DNA of 64,000 nucleotides, from the NCBI GenBank assembly GCA_947488085.1, contig CANKYI010000001.1, positions 1-64,000 of the forward strand. Direction: 5' to 3'. Origin of the DNA: an uncultured Erythrobacter sp. (GTDB lineage: Bacteria > Pseudomonadota > Alphaproteobacteria > Sphingomonadales > Sphingomonadaceae). Under the pieces are notes generated by a model that worked only from the letters and a program-made list of their open reading frames with translations, did not search any database and had not been told where the DNA came from. How positions within the stretch are numbered: position 1 is the first letter of the stretch; every line of letters starts with the position of its first letter. This document shows positions 16,107 through 25,796 of this stretch, piece by piece. The position numbers and the translations under genes were made by a program.

Positions 16107-17069
16107 CTAGTCTGCCGTTACGACTTCCCTCTTAGAAAGTTCGCCAGCGGCTTCTTTGATCTTCATTTTTTTGAAGGTATCGTATTCGTTGATGCCTCCC
16201 ATCTCACGCTTGGGCCAGCGTGTGGCGAAGCCGCGTGGATAACGGCTGTCATCGTCCTTCCGGCCGTCCTGCGACCAAATTAGAGGGAACAGATCGCCTT
16301 CGGGTTTTTCCCCGTCAAGCATCTCATCAAACGAAACCCCAGCCAGGTTCAGACAATCCGGGCGCGGCGCGAAGCGGATATCATCGCCAAACACACGCTG
16401 TGAGATCGCAACGCGCCAATCATCCGTCGGATTGCCCGCTGAATAGTGAAGCGCCCAAGGGTGAACGACCAGCATATCCCCTAGGTCCATCTGCCACCTG
16501 AGAAAGCGCAAGCCTTCCTCGCTCCGGCGTCGTTCAATGTCTGGATGCGGCACCCGGTCGTCAGGCTTGATCATTTTGCGCGCATTCGGGCTGAACAACC
16601 AATAGGGCACATCGTCATGCTGCGTTCCTGCAAGAACTTCGAGGCTGTTTTCTTCAACGATCGGGGTCAGCGGAATCCAGAGCGAGGGCACCATTTTTCC
16701 CTCCACAGGAAACGCCATCCTGTCGCAATGCCACAACGTCTTTGCATCAGACTGCGGCGGCTTGGCGAAGAACTCGTCAAAGTAAAAACGGATCTCTTTA
16801 GACTGCAGAACCTTGCCTGCCGCCTCCGCAATCGGGCCTTCGAACACCATCTTGCGATATTCTGGGATGCAGCGCGCCATATAGCGGCCTGGAAGCGTCG
16901 GCAGCAGGCCGACATCCTTCTTGTCGACGATCACATCGCGTGCAATCGGCAAGAGTGCATCGATCCAGTCCTGATGCAGAACGTTGCGCAAGCAAACCAC
17001 GCCATCTCGGTTGTAGGTATCGATATCTTCCTGCGTCACATCACGCAGTGGGCTTTTGTTCAGTGACAT
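16107..17069 (-). CDS. phytanoyl-CoA dioxygenase (PhyH) family protein
   Basis: The 320-residue protein is a 2-oxoglutarate/Fe(II)-type oxygenase. The iron ligands appear as HxD in LWHCDRMAF and the distal His in VVHPWALHYSAGN, with a following Arg (DDWRVAISQRV) in position to bind 2-oxoglutarate. I prefer the ATG at 17069, preceded by GAGG, to the TTG at 17084. Members hydroxylate fatty acyl or small hydrophobic substrates. It diverges from the MDR reductase gene across a promoter region with palindromic TATCCA-type sequences. Confidence 0.85.
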   Translation of the reverse strand: MSLNKSPLRDVTQEDIDTYNRDGVVCLRNVLHQDWIDALLPIARDVIVDKKDVGLLPTLPGRYMARCIPEYRKMVFEGPIAEAAGKVLQSKEIRFYFDEFFAKPPQSDAKTLWHCDRMAFPVEGKMVPSLWIPLTPIVEENSLEVLAGTQHDDVPYWLFSPNARKMIKPDDRVPHPDIERRRSEEGLRFLRWQMDLGDMLVVHPWALHYSAGNPTDDWRVAISQRVFGDDIRFAPRPDCLNLAGVSFDEMLDGEKPEGDLFPLIWSQDGRKDDDSRYPRGFATRWPKREMGGINEYDTFKKMKIKEAAGELSKREVVTAD

Positions 17070-17381
17070 AGTCGGTTTCCTCAAATGGATACGGTGGCGA
17101 CTTCCGAAAAATTTATAGAATTCGAGCTGTCAAACAAGCGGTGGTCCTTATTCGTATCCACCGTTTGGATAGCCACAAGGAAATGCAGCGTCTTGTCAGG
17201 ACGTAACCTTACTGGGGAACATACTAACCCGAGGTTGTGCGCCCAAACCACGAGGAGGAGACCTCCGTGCGAGGCAGTGAAGGGTGCGCGATAGTTTGGC
17301 CAAAGGATAACGACAGAAGTCTATCGAGCGAGTTCCTGCAACAGCCCGCGGACTCGAGAAGATACGAGAATGGGATTCACA
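17070..17381. promoter_or_regulatory. divergent promoter region of the catabolic cluster with TATCCACCG motifs
   Basis: TATCCA-CCGTT-TGGATA is a perfect 6-base inverted repeat at 17155-17171. A reversed relative, TGGATACGGTGG, lies at 17086-17097 next to the PhyH start. The ATCCACC core recurs upstream of the TonB receptor (25797) and, on the other strand, in the monooxygenase/IclR gap (28369-28384). This is a candidate operator for the IclR regulator. I see nothing else in this stretch. Confidence 0.45.
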
Positions 17382-18389
17382 ATGCGCGCGATGCAGATCA
17401 CGAAGTTCGGGATAGAAAACCTTGCGATTGCGAAATTGGAAAAGCCCAAGGCGGGCCCCGGTCAGGCTTTGGTCGAGTTGAAGGCGGCCTCAGTCAATTT
17501 CCGCGATGTGATGGTTCTTAAAAACCAATATGGCCCAACGGTCCAAGTGCCTTTGATCCCATGCTCGGACGGTGTTGGCATTGTCGAAGAGCTCGGGATG
17601 GGAACGACCGGTCGTTTTGAAGTTGGCGACCGGGTTTCACCGATATTCTTTCCAAAGTGGTTGGACGGCACCGCATCTTTCGAAAACCGCTCAAAGTCGG
17701 GGGGCGGAGAAATCCCTGGGACCTTGCGCGAATTCGGCAGTTACCGTGAGGAAGAGCTCTGCAAGGTAGCGCCGCATTTGACCGATGAGGAGGCGGCCTG
17801 CTTCCCATGTGCCGGCGTGACCGCCTGGCGTGCGGTCATGACGGAATCGAGGACTTCATCAGGTGACATCGTCCTGGTCATCGGAACCGGTGGCGTCTCG
17901 CTGTTCGCCCTACAATACGCCAAAGCGTTGGGCGCCGAAGTCGTCGTGATTTCTGGAAGTGACGAAAAGCTGGAGAAGGCTAGAGTGCTTGGGGCCGACT
18001 ACCTCGTCAATTACCGAAAGACACCCAAATGGGGGAACAAAGTCGCTGAAATGACTGAAGGTGGCGTCAATACGGTCGTGGAAACGGGCGGTGCTGGCAC
18101 GCTGCCTGAATCAATCGATGCTCTCGCCATTGGAGGTCATATCTGCACAATCGGCCACTTCACCGGCATGGATGCGAAGGTGAATATCGGTATGTTGATG
18201 TTTAAGAACGCCAACATCCACGGAATAACCGTAGGGAGCCGCGATGACTTTGAGGCGATGATGAGGTTCGTGGAAGATCACAAAATCCGCCCAGTCGTTG
18301 ATAGCAGCTATGCATTTGAGGACGCGGCAATGGCGATAGACTCGCTGACAAACGGTGATCACTTCGGCAAAATCACAATCAGGATTTAG
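17382..18389 (+). CDS. MDR-family NAD(P)-dependent alcohol dehydrogenase/reductase
   Basis: The 335-residue protein (start MRAMQITKFG; ATG 17370 is an in-frame alternative) has the GroES-like domain (AASVNFRDVMVLKNQYG, PCSDGVGIVEELG, VGDRVSPIFF) and a Rossmann fold with GTGGVSLFALQYAKALGAEV. Residues at the usual catalytic and structural zinc positions are not evident (NFRD replaces the usual Cys), so it fits the zinc-independent quinone reductase or enoyl-reductase branch. It likely reduces or oxidises an intermediate using NADP(H). The alpha/beta-hydrolase-fold gene follows 9 bases later. Confidence 0.85.
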   Translation: MRAMQITKFGIENLAIAKLEKPKAGPGQALVELKAASVNFRDVMVLKNQYGPTVQVPLIPCSDGVGIVEELGMGTTGRFEVGDRVSPIFFPKWLDGTASFENRSKSGGGEIPGTLREFGSYREEELCKVAPHLTDEEAACFPCAGVTAWRAVMTESRTSSGDIVLVIGTGGVSLFALQYAKALGAEVVVISGSDEKLEKARVLGADYLVNYRKTPKWGNKVAEMTEGGVNTVVETGGAGTLPESIDALAIGGHICTIGHFTGMDAKVNIGMLMFKNANIHGITVGSRDDFEAMMRFVEDHKIRPVVDSSYAFEDAAMAIDSLTNGDHFGKITIRI

Positions 18390-18398
18390 GGACGTCAG

Positions 18399-19202
18399 AT
18401 GGAGATCGAGAAGAACTACGTTCGCATCGCCGATGGTCAAATTCACTATCGCAGTATGGCCGGTGATGGCACTCCGCTCGTCATGTTTCATCGCAATCCA
18501 TCAAGCTCGCTTTCTTATGAGCGGATGATGAAGTTGATGGCCGGTGAACGCCCAGTCTATTCGTTTGACACGCCGGGTTTCGGGGCATCGTTCGACCCGA
18601 AGGGCATGCCGAATATGCTCGATTACCGCGATTGGATGATGAATGCGCTGGATGCTTTGCGCCTAGATCAGGTGCATGTCTTCGCACATCACACCGGCAC
18701 ACATTTCGCGACCGAAATGGCCGCGGCGCATCCTGATCGTATCCTCTCATTGGCTCTCAATGGCATCGCCTATTTTTCGCCGAAGATTCGCAAGAAGATC
18801 AAAGATGAGTACGGACAAGAGATTCCTCTTGATCCAGACGGAGGCTATGTATCCGAAATCTGGAAGGGCGTCCGTGAGATGTTCGACGACTACGATTTGA
18901 ATCTAAATCTACTTCATGCAGAGTTTATTGCAGCGTTGCGCGCGGTGCCAGGGCGCCATCAGTCGCTGATTGCAATGTTAGAGCAGGACTACAAAGCACC
19001 CTACGCGAAAGTGAAGTGTCCGATCCTCGCCATGTGCGCCAAGGATGACGTGCTGGAATTCTGTTTCGAGGATGCGATCAAGGCTAATGCCAACGTCAAA
19101 GCGGTGAAACTTGGAAGCGCGCGCTTCTTTTCCCCGGAACTCGACACGGCCCGTACCGTCGATGCATTACAAGAATTTATCGCTAGCGTTGAACAGGGTT
19201 AG
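18399..19202 (+). CDS. alpha/beta-hydrolase-fold protein with atypical active site
   Basis: The 267-residue protein has the fold markers PLVMFHRNPSSSLSYERMM (oxyanion region) and YSFDTPGFGASFDPKGMPN. At the nucleophile elbow, where GxSxG is expected, it reads AHHTGTH, placing His at the nucleophile position. Near the C-terminus, where the catalytic His is expected, it reads GSARFFSPELD with Arg. The canonical Ser-His pair therefore seems absent. It may use other residues, catalyse a non-hydrolytic step or only bind ligand. It forms a two-gene operon with the MDR reductase. A related fold with a different defect lies directly downstream on the opposite strand. Confidence 0.75.
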   Translation: MEIEKNYVRIADGQIHYRSMAGDGTPLVMFHRNPSSSLSYERMMKLMAGERPVYSFDTPGFGASFDPKGMPNMLDYRDWMMNALDALRLDQVHVFAHHTGTHFATEMAAAHPDRILSLALNGIAYFSPKIRKKIKDEYGQEIPLDPDGGYVSEIWKGVREMFDDYDLNLNLLHAEFIAALRAVPGRHQSLIAMLEQDYKAPYAKVKCPILAMCAKDDVLEFCFEDAIKANANVKAVKLGSARFFSPELDTARTVDALQEFIASVEQG

Positions 19203-19274
19203 CTCCTGTTCCTTTCTTGGCTGCGGAGTCGCTGAGAAACGGACAACTCACATTCTGCCGGTTGTGCTGGGACG

Positions 19275-20198
19275 TTACTGATTAGCGGCAACAAAGTCGG
19301 CAAGCACAGCGTCAAAGGCAGTTGGGTCGTACCAGAAGCTTAGAGAGCCATTGGTTTCGACCGTTGCCACGCTGCCATTGGCTAAGCTGCCTGCGATACC
19401 TGAAACCATATCCACGCTTGGTCCTTCTTGCATGGTGACCACAAACATGACTGGGGTTTGAATCGTCTCAACCAGATCCGAGTTGTCATCAGGCCGATCT
19501 CGGAAGGCGTCACGCACATAATGCGGGACCATCATCGATGAGGTGCGGATCATCTCAGCTTCGTCAACGGGCAACGCTTCGCTACGCATCAGGTAATCGC
19601 CGAATTCGGATGTCCATTTATCGATGACTGCGATGTTTGGTGATTTGGAGTTCGCTACGCGTTGGCGATATTCAGGAGTATCAGCGGGCTTAGGAAGCGG
19701 CGTCAGACCTCCATTGCCCTCAACAATGACTATCCCCGCAATGTCGGTGTCGCCGAAGTGACGGACATAATCCATCGCGAACAAGCCACCATAGGCCCAT
19801 GCAACAAGTGTTGGCTTCTCAACACCGGAAGCTCTGATCGCCGCATCAATATCCTCGGCAAAAAGTTGCGTATCTTGATATGCTGAAGCGATCCAAGGCT
19901 TTGCAGAAGCACCATGACCGCGGATATCGATACTCACGACGCGGTGCGTTTCCAAAAGCTCGCCGTCAAACTGCTTGGCCCAATTGAGCGTGCTGCCCAA
20001 GAGGCTATGCAGGAGCACTATAGCCGGACCGTCCGGATTGCCTGCCACTGTCATCGCGATTGGCAAACCACCGCCGCCTTCGATAATGCGCGTTTCTTGA
20101 TTGATCAGGCCGGTTTCGACAATATGGTCATCCGCAAGCGCACCTGCTGGCGTGATAGCCAATGCAGCGATGAAAAGTGCTTTCGAAAGATATCGCAT
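19275..20198 (-). CDS. exported alpha/beta-hydrolase-fold protein lacking the nucleophile Ser
   Basis: The 307-residue protein has a signal peptide (MRYLSKALFIAALAI, cut near ALADD) and a clear hydrolase fold (IVLLHSLLGSTLNWAKQFDG, VSIDIRGHGASAKPW). The nucleophile elbow reads VAWAYGG, with Ala in place of the usual Ser. The C-terminal motif, normally GHSPFW-like, is NGSLSFWYDP without His. It is therefore a probable pseudo-enzyme in the periplasm. It is the last gene of a four-gene minus-strand group after the two DUF1838 and propeller genes, starting 3 bases after the DUF1838 stop codon. Confidence 0.75.
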   Translation of the reverse strand: MRYLSKALFIAALAITPAGALADDHIVETGLINQETRIIEGGGGLPIAMTVAGNPDGPAIVLLHSLLGSTLNWAKQFDGELLETHRVVSIDIRGHGASAKPWIASAYQDTQLFAEDIDAAIRASGVEKPTLVAWAYGGLFAMDYVRHFGDTDIAGIVIVEGNGGLTPLPKPADTPEYRQRVANSKSPNIAVIDKWTSEFGDYLMRSEALPVDEAEMIRTSSMMVPHYVRDAFRDRPDDNSDLVETIQTPVMFVVTMQEGPSVDMVSGIAGSLANGSVATVETNGSLSFWYDPTAFDAVLADFVAANQ

Positions 20199-20201
20199 AA
20201 T

Positions 20202-21050
20202 TCAGATCCGATCCGGGTATTTTGCAATGAGAGTACGCTGAAATTCTGGCGGGACATCGTTCAAGGTGCTGACTTTGCGTCCCACTTTCTGCGTCAGCAC
20301 CTTGGTTGGATCTCCTTCAGGGACATTGGACCATTTATAGCTTGAAGCTGGGAAATAGCCCGAAAACGCGTAGGCTGCATCGGCCGAGGAGGTCGATGGG
20401 TCCATCACGTCCGAATATCCTGACGTATAAGTTGCAGTGTCGACTTTTGGTTGATGGGGCCCATCGGTGGTGTCTGGATCATAGTTCACAAAGACGATGT
20501 TATCACCCATGCGATAGTGCGGACTGGTCTGTTGGAACACCAAATGACGGCTCGTCTCGTTTGCATCGACAGGAATCCCACTTCCACCGAAAAGGAAGTC
20601 TTCGACCGGCAGAGTTTCCCCGACATAAGGGTTCTCGTAGCTGGTTATCGGATCAAAGGTCAGCGGATCGACAGCTGTACGGGTGAAATACGCGCCCAGC
20701 GTCGGAATTTCCGATCCCTCCTCAGGAGGATTGAGCCAGATTGTCATTAATTCCAGCTCTGCCATGATTTGATACGGTGATTTACCCACTTCGCACAGCA
20801 TGTGGCGCGACATATTCCAAAGATAGACGCGCTTACCAGAAAGGTCTGCGTTAACCTTGATTCGCGCGAGAAGCCTATCTCTGTTGTTTTCGAGGTCAAA
20901 GTTGCCCGACTTCCCAAACAGCGAATTGGTAGCGCCCGTCATCGGGTGAGCGCTTGCCGCAACAGCGTTCATTGCGAGCGGGGCGGAAAAAACGGCGCCG
21001 GTTCCTGCAAGAAACAGGCGACGGTCGAGGGCGCTGGGTTCATGAGCCAT
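20202..21050 (-). CDS. DUF1838 family exported protein, copy B
   Basis: At 282 residues from the ATG at 21050, this start has AAGG upstream and overlaps the propeller gene by 11 bases. The N-terminus DRRLFLAGTGAVFSAPLAM has a twin-arginine-like pattern. The remainder matches DUF1838: repeated short beta motifs, WNMSRHMLCEVG, TDGPHQPKVDTATYT and the terminal IAKYPDRI that it shares with the other DUF1838 protein at 22233-23177. DUF1838 is uncharacterised, and members often sit beside TonB receptors and oxygenases. It is probably periplasmic, acting on or binding the same compound as its neighbours. Confidence 0.8.
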   Translation of the reverse strand: MAHEPSALDRRLFLAGTGAVFSAPLAMNAVAASAHPMTGATNSLFGKSGNFDLENNRDRLLARIKVNADLSGKRVYLWNMSRHMLCEVGKSPYQIMAELELMTIWLNPPEEGSEIPTLGAYFTRTAVDPLTFDPITSYENPYVGETLPVEDFLFGGSGIPVDANETSRHLVFQQTSPHYRMGDNIVFVNYDPDTTDGPHQPKVDTATYTSGYSDVMDPSTSSADAAYAFSGYFPASSYKWSNVPEGDPTKVLTQKVGRKVSTLNDVPPEFQRTLIAKYPDRI

Positions 21051-22227
21051 GGCGAAGCATCCCTTCCAGACTTCCATCTTTACTGACTGCGAGACCTATT
21101 CCCCGCCCCGGCACATCACGGGCCATGCTGTCGGCAAAACCATAATAGTACATGCGCAAATCATCACCTGCCTGGACAAGGTTCGCATAGGACACTCCAG
21201 AGCCATCCCATTGGTCGAGCATTGAGGGGTAGAAAAACGGTTCATCTGTCAGATGGCGCCAGTTAAGCGCGTCATCTGACACAGCTGCGCCCATAACTCG
21301 CAGCATGGACGAGTAACGGCCATCAAGGCCGCCATAAATCATCAGCCACTTGCCTTCGTCGTTTAGGAAGTTGGGCACGATCTGCCGACTGACCATACCG
21401 CGTCGTTCCCAGATCTTCGGACCGTCTTCCCAGCGCAAAGTGCCAAGACTTTCCCAATCGACCAGATCAGTCGATGAGGCGATGCGGCACTCCCAGAACG
21501 CGGTGCCCACACGGATGGCGGAGTAGTAGAGAAGGAAGCGGTCGCCATCATGGATGATCGCAGGAAAGGCTGCGTAAATAGCATCGCCAATATCCACCGC
21601 TGCGCCCATTGTGCCATTGCCGCGCACACGTTCCCAGTGAATACCATCTTTGCTGCGCGCTATTCCGGGGCGCAGACGATAACCACGCGCTTGATAACTT
21701 TCCCAGACCGCGACACTATCCAGCTCAGTTGGCGTAGACGTGTCCCCACCCTGATAAGCCATAATCCATTCATCGCCGTGGCGCATGACCTCGCCTGTAC
21801 CGACCATTAGCGCATCGAAAGCTTCGGGATCATCGCTTGGAGCGAAAATCGCCCCCTCGGCCAAATGTCCCTCATGCCGGTCCCAATTGATGCCATCACT
21901 CGAAGTGGCGAGCCCCACAGATCCCATGCCGAAAGCCGGGGCAATGTCCTCAGGAAAGCGCGTGCTGCGACCGTAATAGTACATCCACCACTGCTGCGCA
22001 TCTTCGTTCCACAAAACGGACGGCCCACCGATCTTGGCGTCATCAAAGCGTCCCTCAGGGCCAACGTCAAAGATGAAGCCTGGATTTGAGCCTGGCCGGT
22101 TTTGTGCAAGTAACCCGCCAGAGAACAAACCGCTCGCAAGGAGACCGCTAGCCCCCAAGGCGCTGAGAGAAAAGGAGCGACGACTTACATCAGGCAACGA
22201 AACAGCGATTGACTTACGCATGGTCAT
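21040..22227 (-). CDS. Tat-exported five-bladed beta-propeller protein, GH43/GH32-like
   Basis: At 395 residues from the ATG at 22227 (a TTG at 22236 also fits), the Tat-like signal is SRRSFSLSALGASGLLASG. Repeated blades share WxMYYxG...G.A.S.DG..W patterns: WWMYYYGRSTRF, LATSSDGINWDRHEG, IARSKDGIHWERVRG, LLYYSAIRVG and LRMYYYGFADS. This is the layout of the GH43/GH32/GH62 propeller superfamily. The catalytic acids cannot be assigned by eye, so it could be a glycosidase or a binding propeller. Its position between two DUF1838 genes with overlaps on both sides indicates a joint periplasmic function. Confidence 0.75.
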   Translation of the reverse strand: MTMRKSIAVSLPDVSRRSFSLSALGASGLLASGLFSGGLLAQNRPGSNPGFIFDVGPEGRFDDAKIGGPSVLWNEDAQQWWMYYYGRSTRFPEDIAPAFGMGSVGLATSSDGINWDRHEGHLAEGAIFAPSDDPEAFDALMVGTGEVMRHGDEWIMAYQGGDTSTPTELDSVAVWESYQARGYRLRPGIARSKDGIHWERVRGNGTMGAAVDIGDAIYAAFPAIIHDGDRFLLYYSAIRVGTAFWECRIASSTDLVDWESLGTLRWEDGPKIWERRGMVSRQIVPNFLNDEGKWLMIYGGLDGRYSSMLRVMGAAVSDDALNWRHLTDEPFFYPSMLDQWDGSGVSYANLVQAGDDLRMYYYGFADSMARDVPGRGIGLAVSKDGSLEGMLRHGS

Positions 22228-22232
22228 AAAAC

Positions 22233-23177
22233 TCAAATCCGATCCGGATATTTCGTGAGAAGTGTACGATTTATGATCTCAGGCATATCGTCCAAATCAT
22301 GGAGCTTGTTGCCTTTGACGTTCCACAAAATCTGCGTGTCATCAGGTTCAATATGACCGGTCCAGCTGCGCTCCCAAGCGCGCAGAAGCCCTGCAAAGTT
22401 GTAATCGACCGGGCGCAACTGGCGGTCCGCCATCATCAAATCGGCATAGTCCATCGTCCAAGTGGAGGTGTCCATACGCGGTTGATGCGGTCCTTCATTT
22501 GAGAAGATGCCATCAAGGAACAAACAAATATCATCGCCGAAACGCGCCATCGGCAACCCAGGCCGCGTGGCTGCCTCATCCTCTTCCATAAAGCCTTCGC
22601 GGTCCGCGCTCTCGCCGCCGCCCCGCGGATAGAAAATGTAGGATTCGGCAAAGAGCGAATCCTCTACCGTCACGTTGCGATCCAACACGGGGTTGTAGAG
22701 CGTCGCAACGGGTTCGTAGGTGCGTGGGTCAAGGATCATGCCAGTATACATCGCCCGTTGAACGATAGAGCCTTGTGGTGCGTCCGGGTATTCTTCGGGA
22801 TCAGCTTCCTGCAACTGCCACGTCCACATACCAACATGGCCGTAAAGGGCGGCACCGCCCCTGCCCTGAGGGCCCAATAAGCCGCGCGTAATCATGGGAA
22901 TGTATGTCCGCTCGCCGACCAAATTATTTGTAATCTTCATTGTCGCGATTTGATTGTCGCGAGCGTCGGAGAGATTGAAACCACCCATTTTCGGAGCAAC
23001 CCAAGGTGTCTTAGACCATTGTTCGGGAGTGAGAACTTTCTTGCGCGGCTGGATTTGCGCCATCGCCGGATTTGGGGCCAATGCGTTCGTCGCGATTGCA
23101 GCCATGGCGGCGACGCCGCCTAATTTGAGAACATTTCTTCTGTCCTGCTGCGTACGACTCTCTTCACTCTCCGACAT
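22233..23177 (-). CDS. DUF1838 family exported protein, copy A
   Basis: The 314-residue protein has a twin-arginine signal (DRRNVLKLGGVAAMAAIAT, cut near AMAQ). The mature part carries DUF1838 features: QIATMKITNNLVGERTYIPM, EGPHQPRMDTSTWTMDYADL and the terminal LTKYPDRI. The other DUF1838 copy in this operon shares GPHQPxxDT and KYPDRI, but similarity in between is low, so the two are old paralogues. It begins the group DUF1838-propeller-DUF1838-hydrolase and lies 195 bases from the TonB receptor gene. Confidence 0.82.
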   Translation of the reverse strand: MSESEESRTQQDRRNVLKLGGVAAMAAIATNALAPNPAMAQIQPRKKVLTPEQWSKTPWVAPKMGGFNLSDARDNQIATMKITNNLVGERTYIPMITRGLLGPQGRGGAALYGHVGMWTWQLQEADPEEYPDAPQGSIVQRAMYTGMILDPRTYEPVATLYNPVLDRNVTVEDSLFAESYIFYPRGGGESADREGFMEEDEAATRPGLPMARFGDDICLFLDGIFSNEGPHQPRMDTSTWTMDYADLMMADRQLRPVDYNFAGLLRAWERSWTGHIEPDDTQILWNVKGNKLHDLDDMPEIINRTLLTKYPDRI

Positions 23178-23372
23178 CTAATAGTCCTTTGTATTGTAAT
23201 GCATTTTCAGTCGCATATGCATTTCGCGCATTTTGACTAGGCACTTTTGCCACCACCCCAGCGCCCCCCATTTTCGCCTAACAAGATCAGCAAGCGCCCC
23301 CGTAGGTTGCCGTCCGCTTCTGCATGAGTAGAAACTGCGCTGGGGTGAGGCATGTGAATCAGTCAGGTGCTA

Positions 23373-25712
23373 TCAAAACTCCTGACGAAGCGTGAGACCG
23401 AATGTTCTGCCATTGCCGTAGATGATGTTGGTTGACGAGATACCGCACAGGAAGCACGAACCATTTGCCGCTGTGTCTGTGATCGGAGTTAGGCGCGCGA
23501 TTAGAGAATCGTCCAGAAGATTGTCCACCCATAGCGACACTTCCGTGCGGCCATTGGTCAGGCCAACACGCAGATTGACGAGATCAATCGCTGGCACTTG
23601 AGCCAGATTAAGGCTGGTCGCGAACTTATCCCCCTCATGGGAATAGGCGGCACGGATATAGCCATCAAACGAACCTATCAGCTCAGGAACATCGTACCGC
23701 GCCGCACCGAAAAACGTGAATTCAGAAGTGTTGGCAATACGGTTTCCGGACACATCTGAATCGCAGGTTATGCCGGTTGGGAACGGAACAGGCGCCGGAG
23801 TTACACCGCAACGCGCTTGAATGGCGCCATCGATAAACCCGTCATTGTACGTCGCATCAATATATGTTGCAGCGACTCGAATGTTGAAATTGTCGGTAAT
23901 ATCAAAAGAGGCATCAAGTTCGACGCCCTTCGATGTCGCACCAATACCGTTTACTGTCACGTCACCAGCGGCAAGGCTGGCAGGGGCGGTCGATTGAAGG
24001 TTCGTCCAGTCAATATAGAACAGCGCTGCATTGATGATCGCCCGACCGTCAAACAGCTCAGTCTTCACACCAGCTTCGTACGTCCAGTTGGTTTCTGGAT
24101 TGAAGGTGAAGAACTCATTGCCCTGCACCTGTCCACCATTGATGCCGCCCGATTTCACACCGCGCGCAGCATAGGCATAAAGCAAAGTGCCAGGCACCGG
24201 CGTATAATCCACTCCGAACTTACCTGAGGCATAACTGAAGTCAGTCTCGGTGAAGGTCAGCGGGCGGCTCAACACTGGGAAGAAGAAAATGTCCGCCTGG
24301 TCGGTGAGCCGCAAATCTTCGCCCGTAATGCGGATCTCGCCAAAGACGTTCAGTTGATCACTAACCGGAATGTTGACCGCACCGTACCACGCATCGGTTT
24401 TACGGATTTCACGCTCTTCAACACGCGTAATCGCCTCCAACGTGTCAGGATCAGCGAAAAGCGGGGTCGTCGTGCCAAGCACACCGCCGGTTGTCGTGTT
24501 GTAACGAGAATAACCAATGAGCCATTCAAACGGGAGGCCCGGATTTGATGTAAGCCTGATTTCGTATGAGTCCTGCTCACCCACATCGCCTGTTTGATCG
24601 GTGAAAAACTGGTCAGTAAAACGACCAAAGAAAGGCCGATTGATAGCATCAGGGTCGCCGACGTTATCGAACAACGAACTGTAGCGAGACTTAGAAGTCG
24701 AAACCGTTCCGGTTAGCGTAGCAAAATCAAGGTCAACATCGATGTTGGCATAGGCAAGCTCAAAGAAGCCCTCGTTGCCTCGACCACGGGGATCAAGATT
24801 CACGTTATCTTGTGGGACAAATGGGCCAGAATTCACTGTAAAGAATGTGTTGGTTCCGCCCATCCCATCTGGAATGAGATAGCTAGTGCCCGCATTGTTT
24901 TCGAGAAAGCTGATGTTTTCCGTCGCAGGATTGTCTTCTTCAATCTCGTTTCGAGCATAAAAGAACTTGAGCGTGACGGGTTCAAATTCAAACAATGCCG
25001 ACGCACCAAAAGTGATACGCTCATCCCAACCGCCAAGATTTTCGCCGCCGCGAACGTTCGTGATTGTACCATCAAACTCGCTGTACCCGCCGAATGCACG
25101 GATGGCTCCAAAGTCACCAATTGGAACATTGACCGAGCCGCGAATTTGATAGCGATCATCGCTGCCCACTTGACCCTCGACCATGCCGTCAAATTCGCCG
25201 AGCCTTGCCGGGTTTGTGACATAGTTAATAGCGCCCGCAAAGGTGTCACGACCGTAAAGAGCGCTTTGCGGCCCCTTGTTTACTTCGACACGCGCAAGAT
25301 CGAGGTTCGCGAACTCCAGAGAAGCGCGATTATTCAGGAACACACCGTCAATGAACACGCCAACATTGGACTGAAGTCCAAGCTGGTCCGTTTGAGCAAG
25401 ACCTCGGATCGTTACTTCCGATACACCGCCGATTTGGCGGAACTGCAAGCCAGGTGTGAGTTCGGCAATATCTTCAAGCCCGTAAACGTTTGCGTCGCGC
25501 AAATCTTCCTGCGTTATCGCTGTTATGGAAATTGGCACTTCTTGAAGGTTTTCTTCACGCTTACGAGCCGTCACGATGATCCCCGGACCGTCGATTGAAT
25601 CGATGGATGCTTCATCATTCTCTGTGTCGCTCTGCGCATTCACTGCGGTGAATGGCACAACACTAAATGCACCGAGAGCCGCTCCGGTTAATAAGATTTT
25701 CGTACCGCGCAT
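23373..25712 (-). CDS. TonB-dependent outer-membrane receptor
   Basis: At 779 residues from the ATG at 25712, it has a signal peptide ending near AVNAQS, then a TonB-box-like IIVTARKREENLQEVPIS and a plug domain (ELTPGLQFRQIGGVSEVTIR, VEVNKGPQSALYGRDTFAGA). A 22-strand barrel is predicted, ending LTLRQEF with terminal Phe. This subtype, which opens VTARKREE, is common in sphingomonads and generally imports hydrophobic or carbohydrate compounds, not siderophores. It probably brings in the substrate of the surrounding oxygenase cluster. The upstream region holds an ATCCACC motif shared with two other cluster promoters. Confidence 0.92.
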   Translation of the reverse strand: MRGTKILLTGAALGAFSVVPFTAVNAQSDTENDEASIDSIDGPGIIVTARKREENLQEVPISITAITQEDLRDANVYGLEDIAELTPGLQFRQIGGVSEVTIRGLAQTDQLGLQSNVGVFIDGVFLNNRASLEFANLDLARVEVNKGPQSALYGRDTFAGAINYVTNPARLGEFDGMVEGQVGSDDRYQIRGSVNVPIGDFGAIRAFGGYSEFDGTITNVRGGENLGGWDERITFGASALFEFEPVTLKFFYARNEIEEDNPATENISFLENNAGTSYLIPDGMGGTNTFFTVNSGPFVPQDNVNLDPRGRGNEGFFELAYANIDVDLDFATLTGTVSTSKSRYSSLFDNVGDPDAINRPFFGRFTDQFFTDQTGDVGEQDSYEIRLTSNPGLPFEWLIGYSRYNTTTGGVLGTTTPLFADPDTLEAITRVEEREIRKTDAWYGAVNIPVSDQLNVFGEIRITGEDLRLTDQADIFFFPVLSRPLTFTETDFSYASGKFGVDYTPVPGTLLYAYAARGVKSGGINGGQVQGNEFFTFNPETNWTYEAGVKTELFDGRAIINAALFYIDWTNLQSTAPASLAAGDVTVNGIGATSKGVELDASFDITDNFNIRVAATYIDATYNDGFIDGAIQARCGVTPAPVPFPTGITCDSDVSGNRIANTSEFTFFGAARYDVPELIGSFDGYIRAAYSHEGDKFATSLNLAQVPAIDLVNLRVGLTNGRTEVSLWVDNLLDDSLIARLTPITDTAANGSCFLCGISSTNIIYGNGRTFGLTLRQEF

Positions 25713-25796
25713 GAAAACTCCCCTTCCAAAAAACACCTTTTGATGATCGTTTCCTCACAATCGCGACCCGAAATTGAAACAATGCGTCGCAGTGGA

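Noticed and set aside
24810..25598. 262-codon plus-strand frame inside the TonB receptor gene
   Set aside because: It is antisense shadow of the receptor plug and barrel; composition and lack of a start context argue against a gene.
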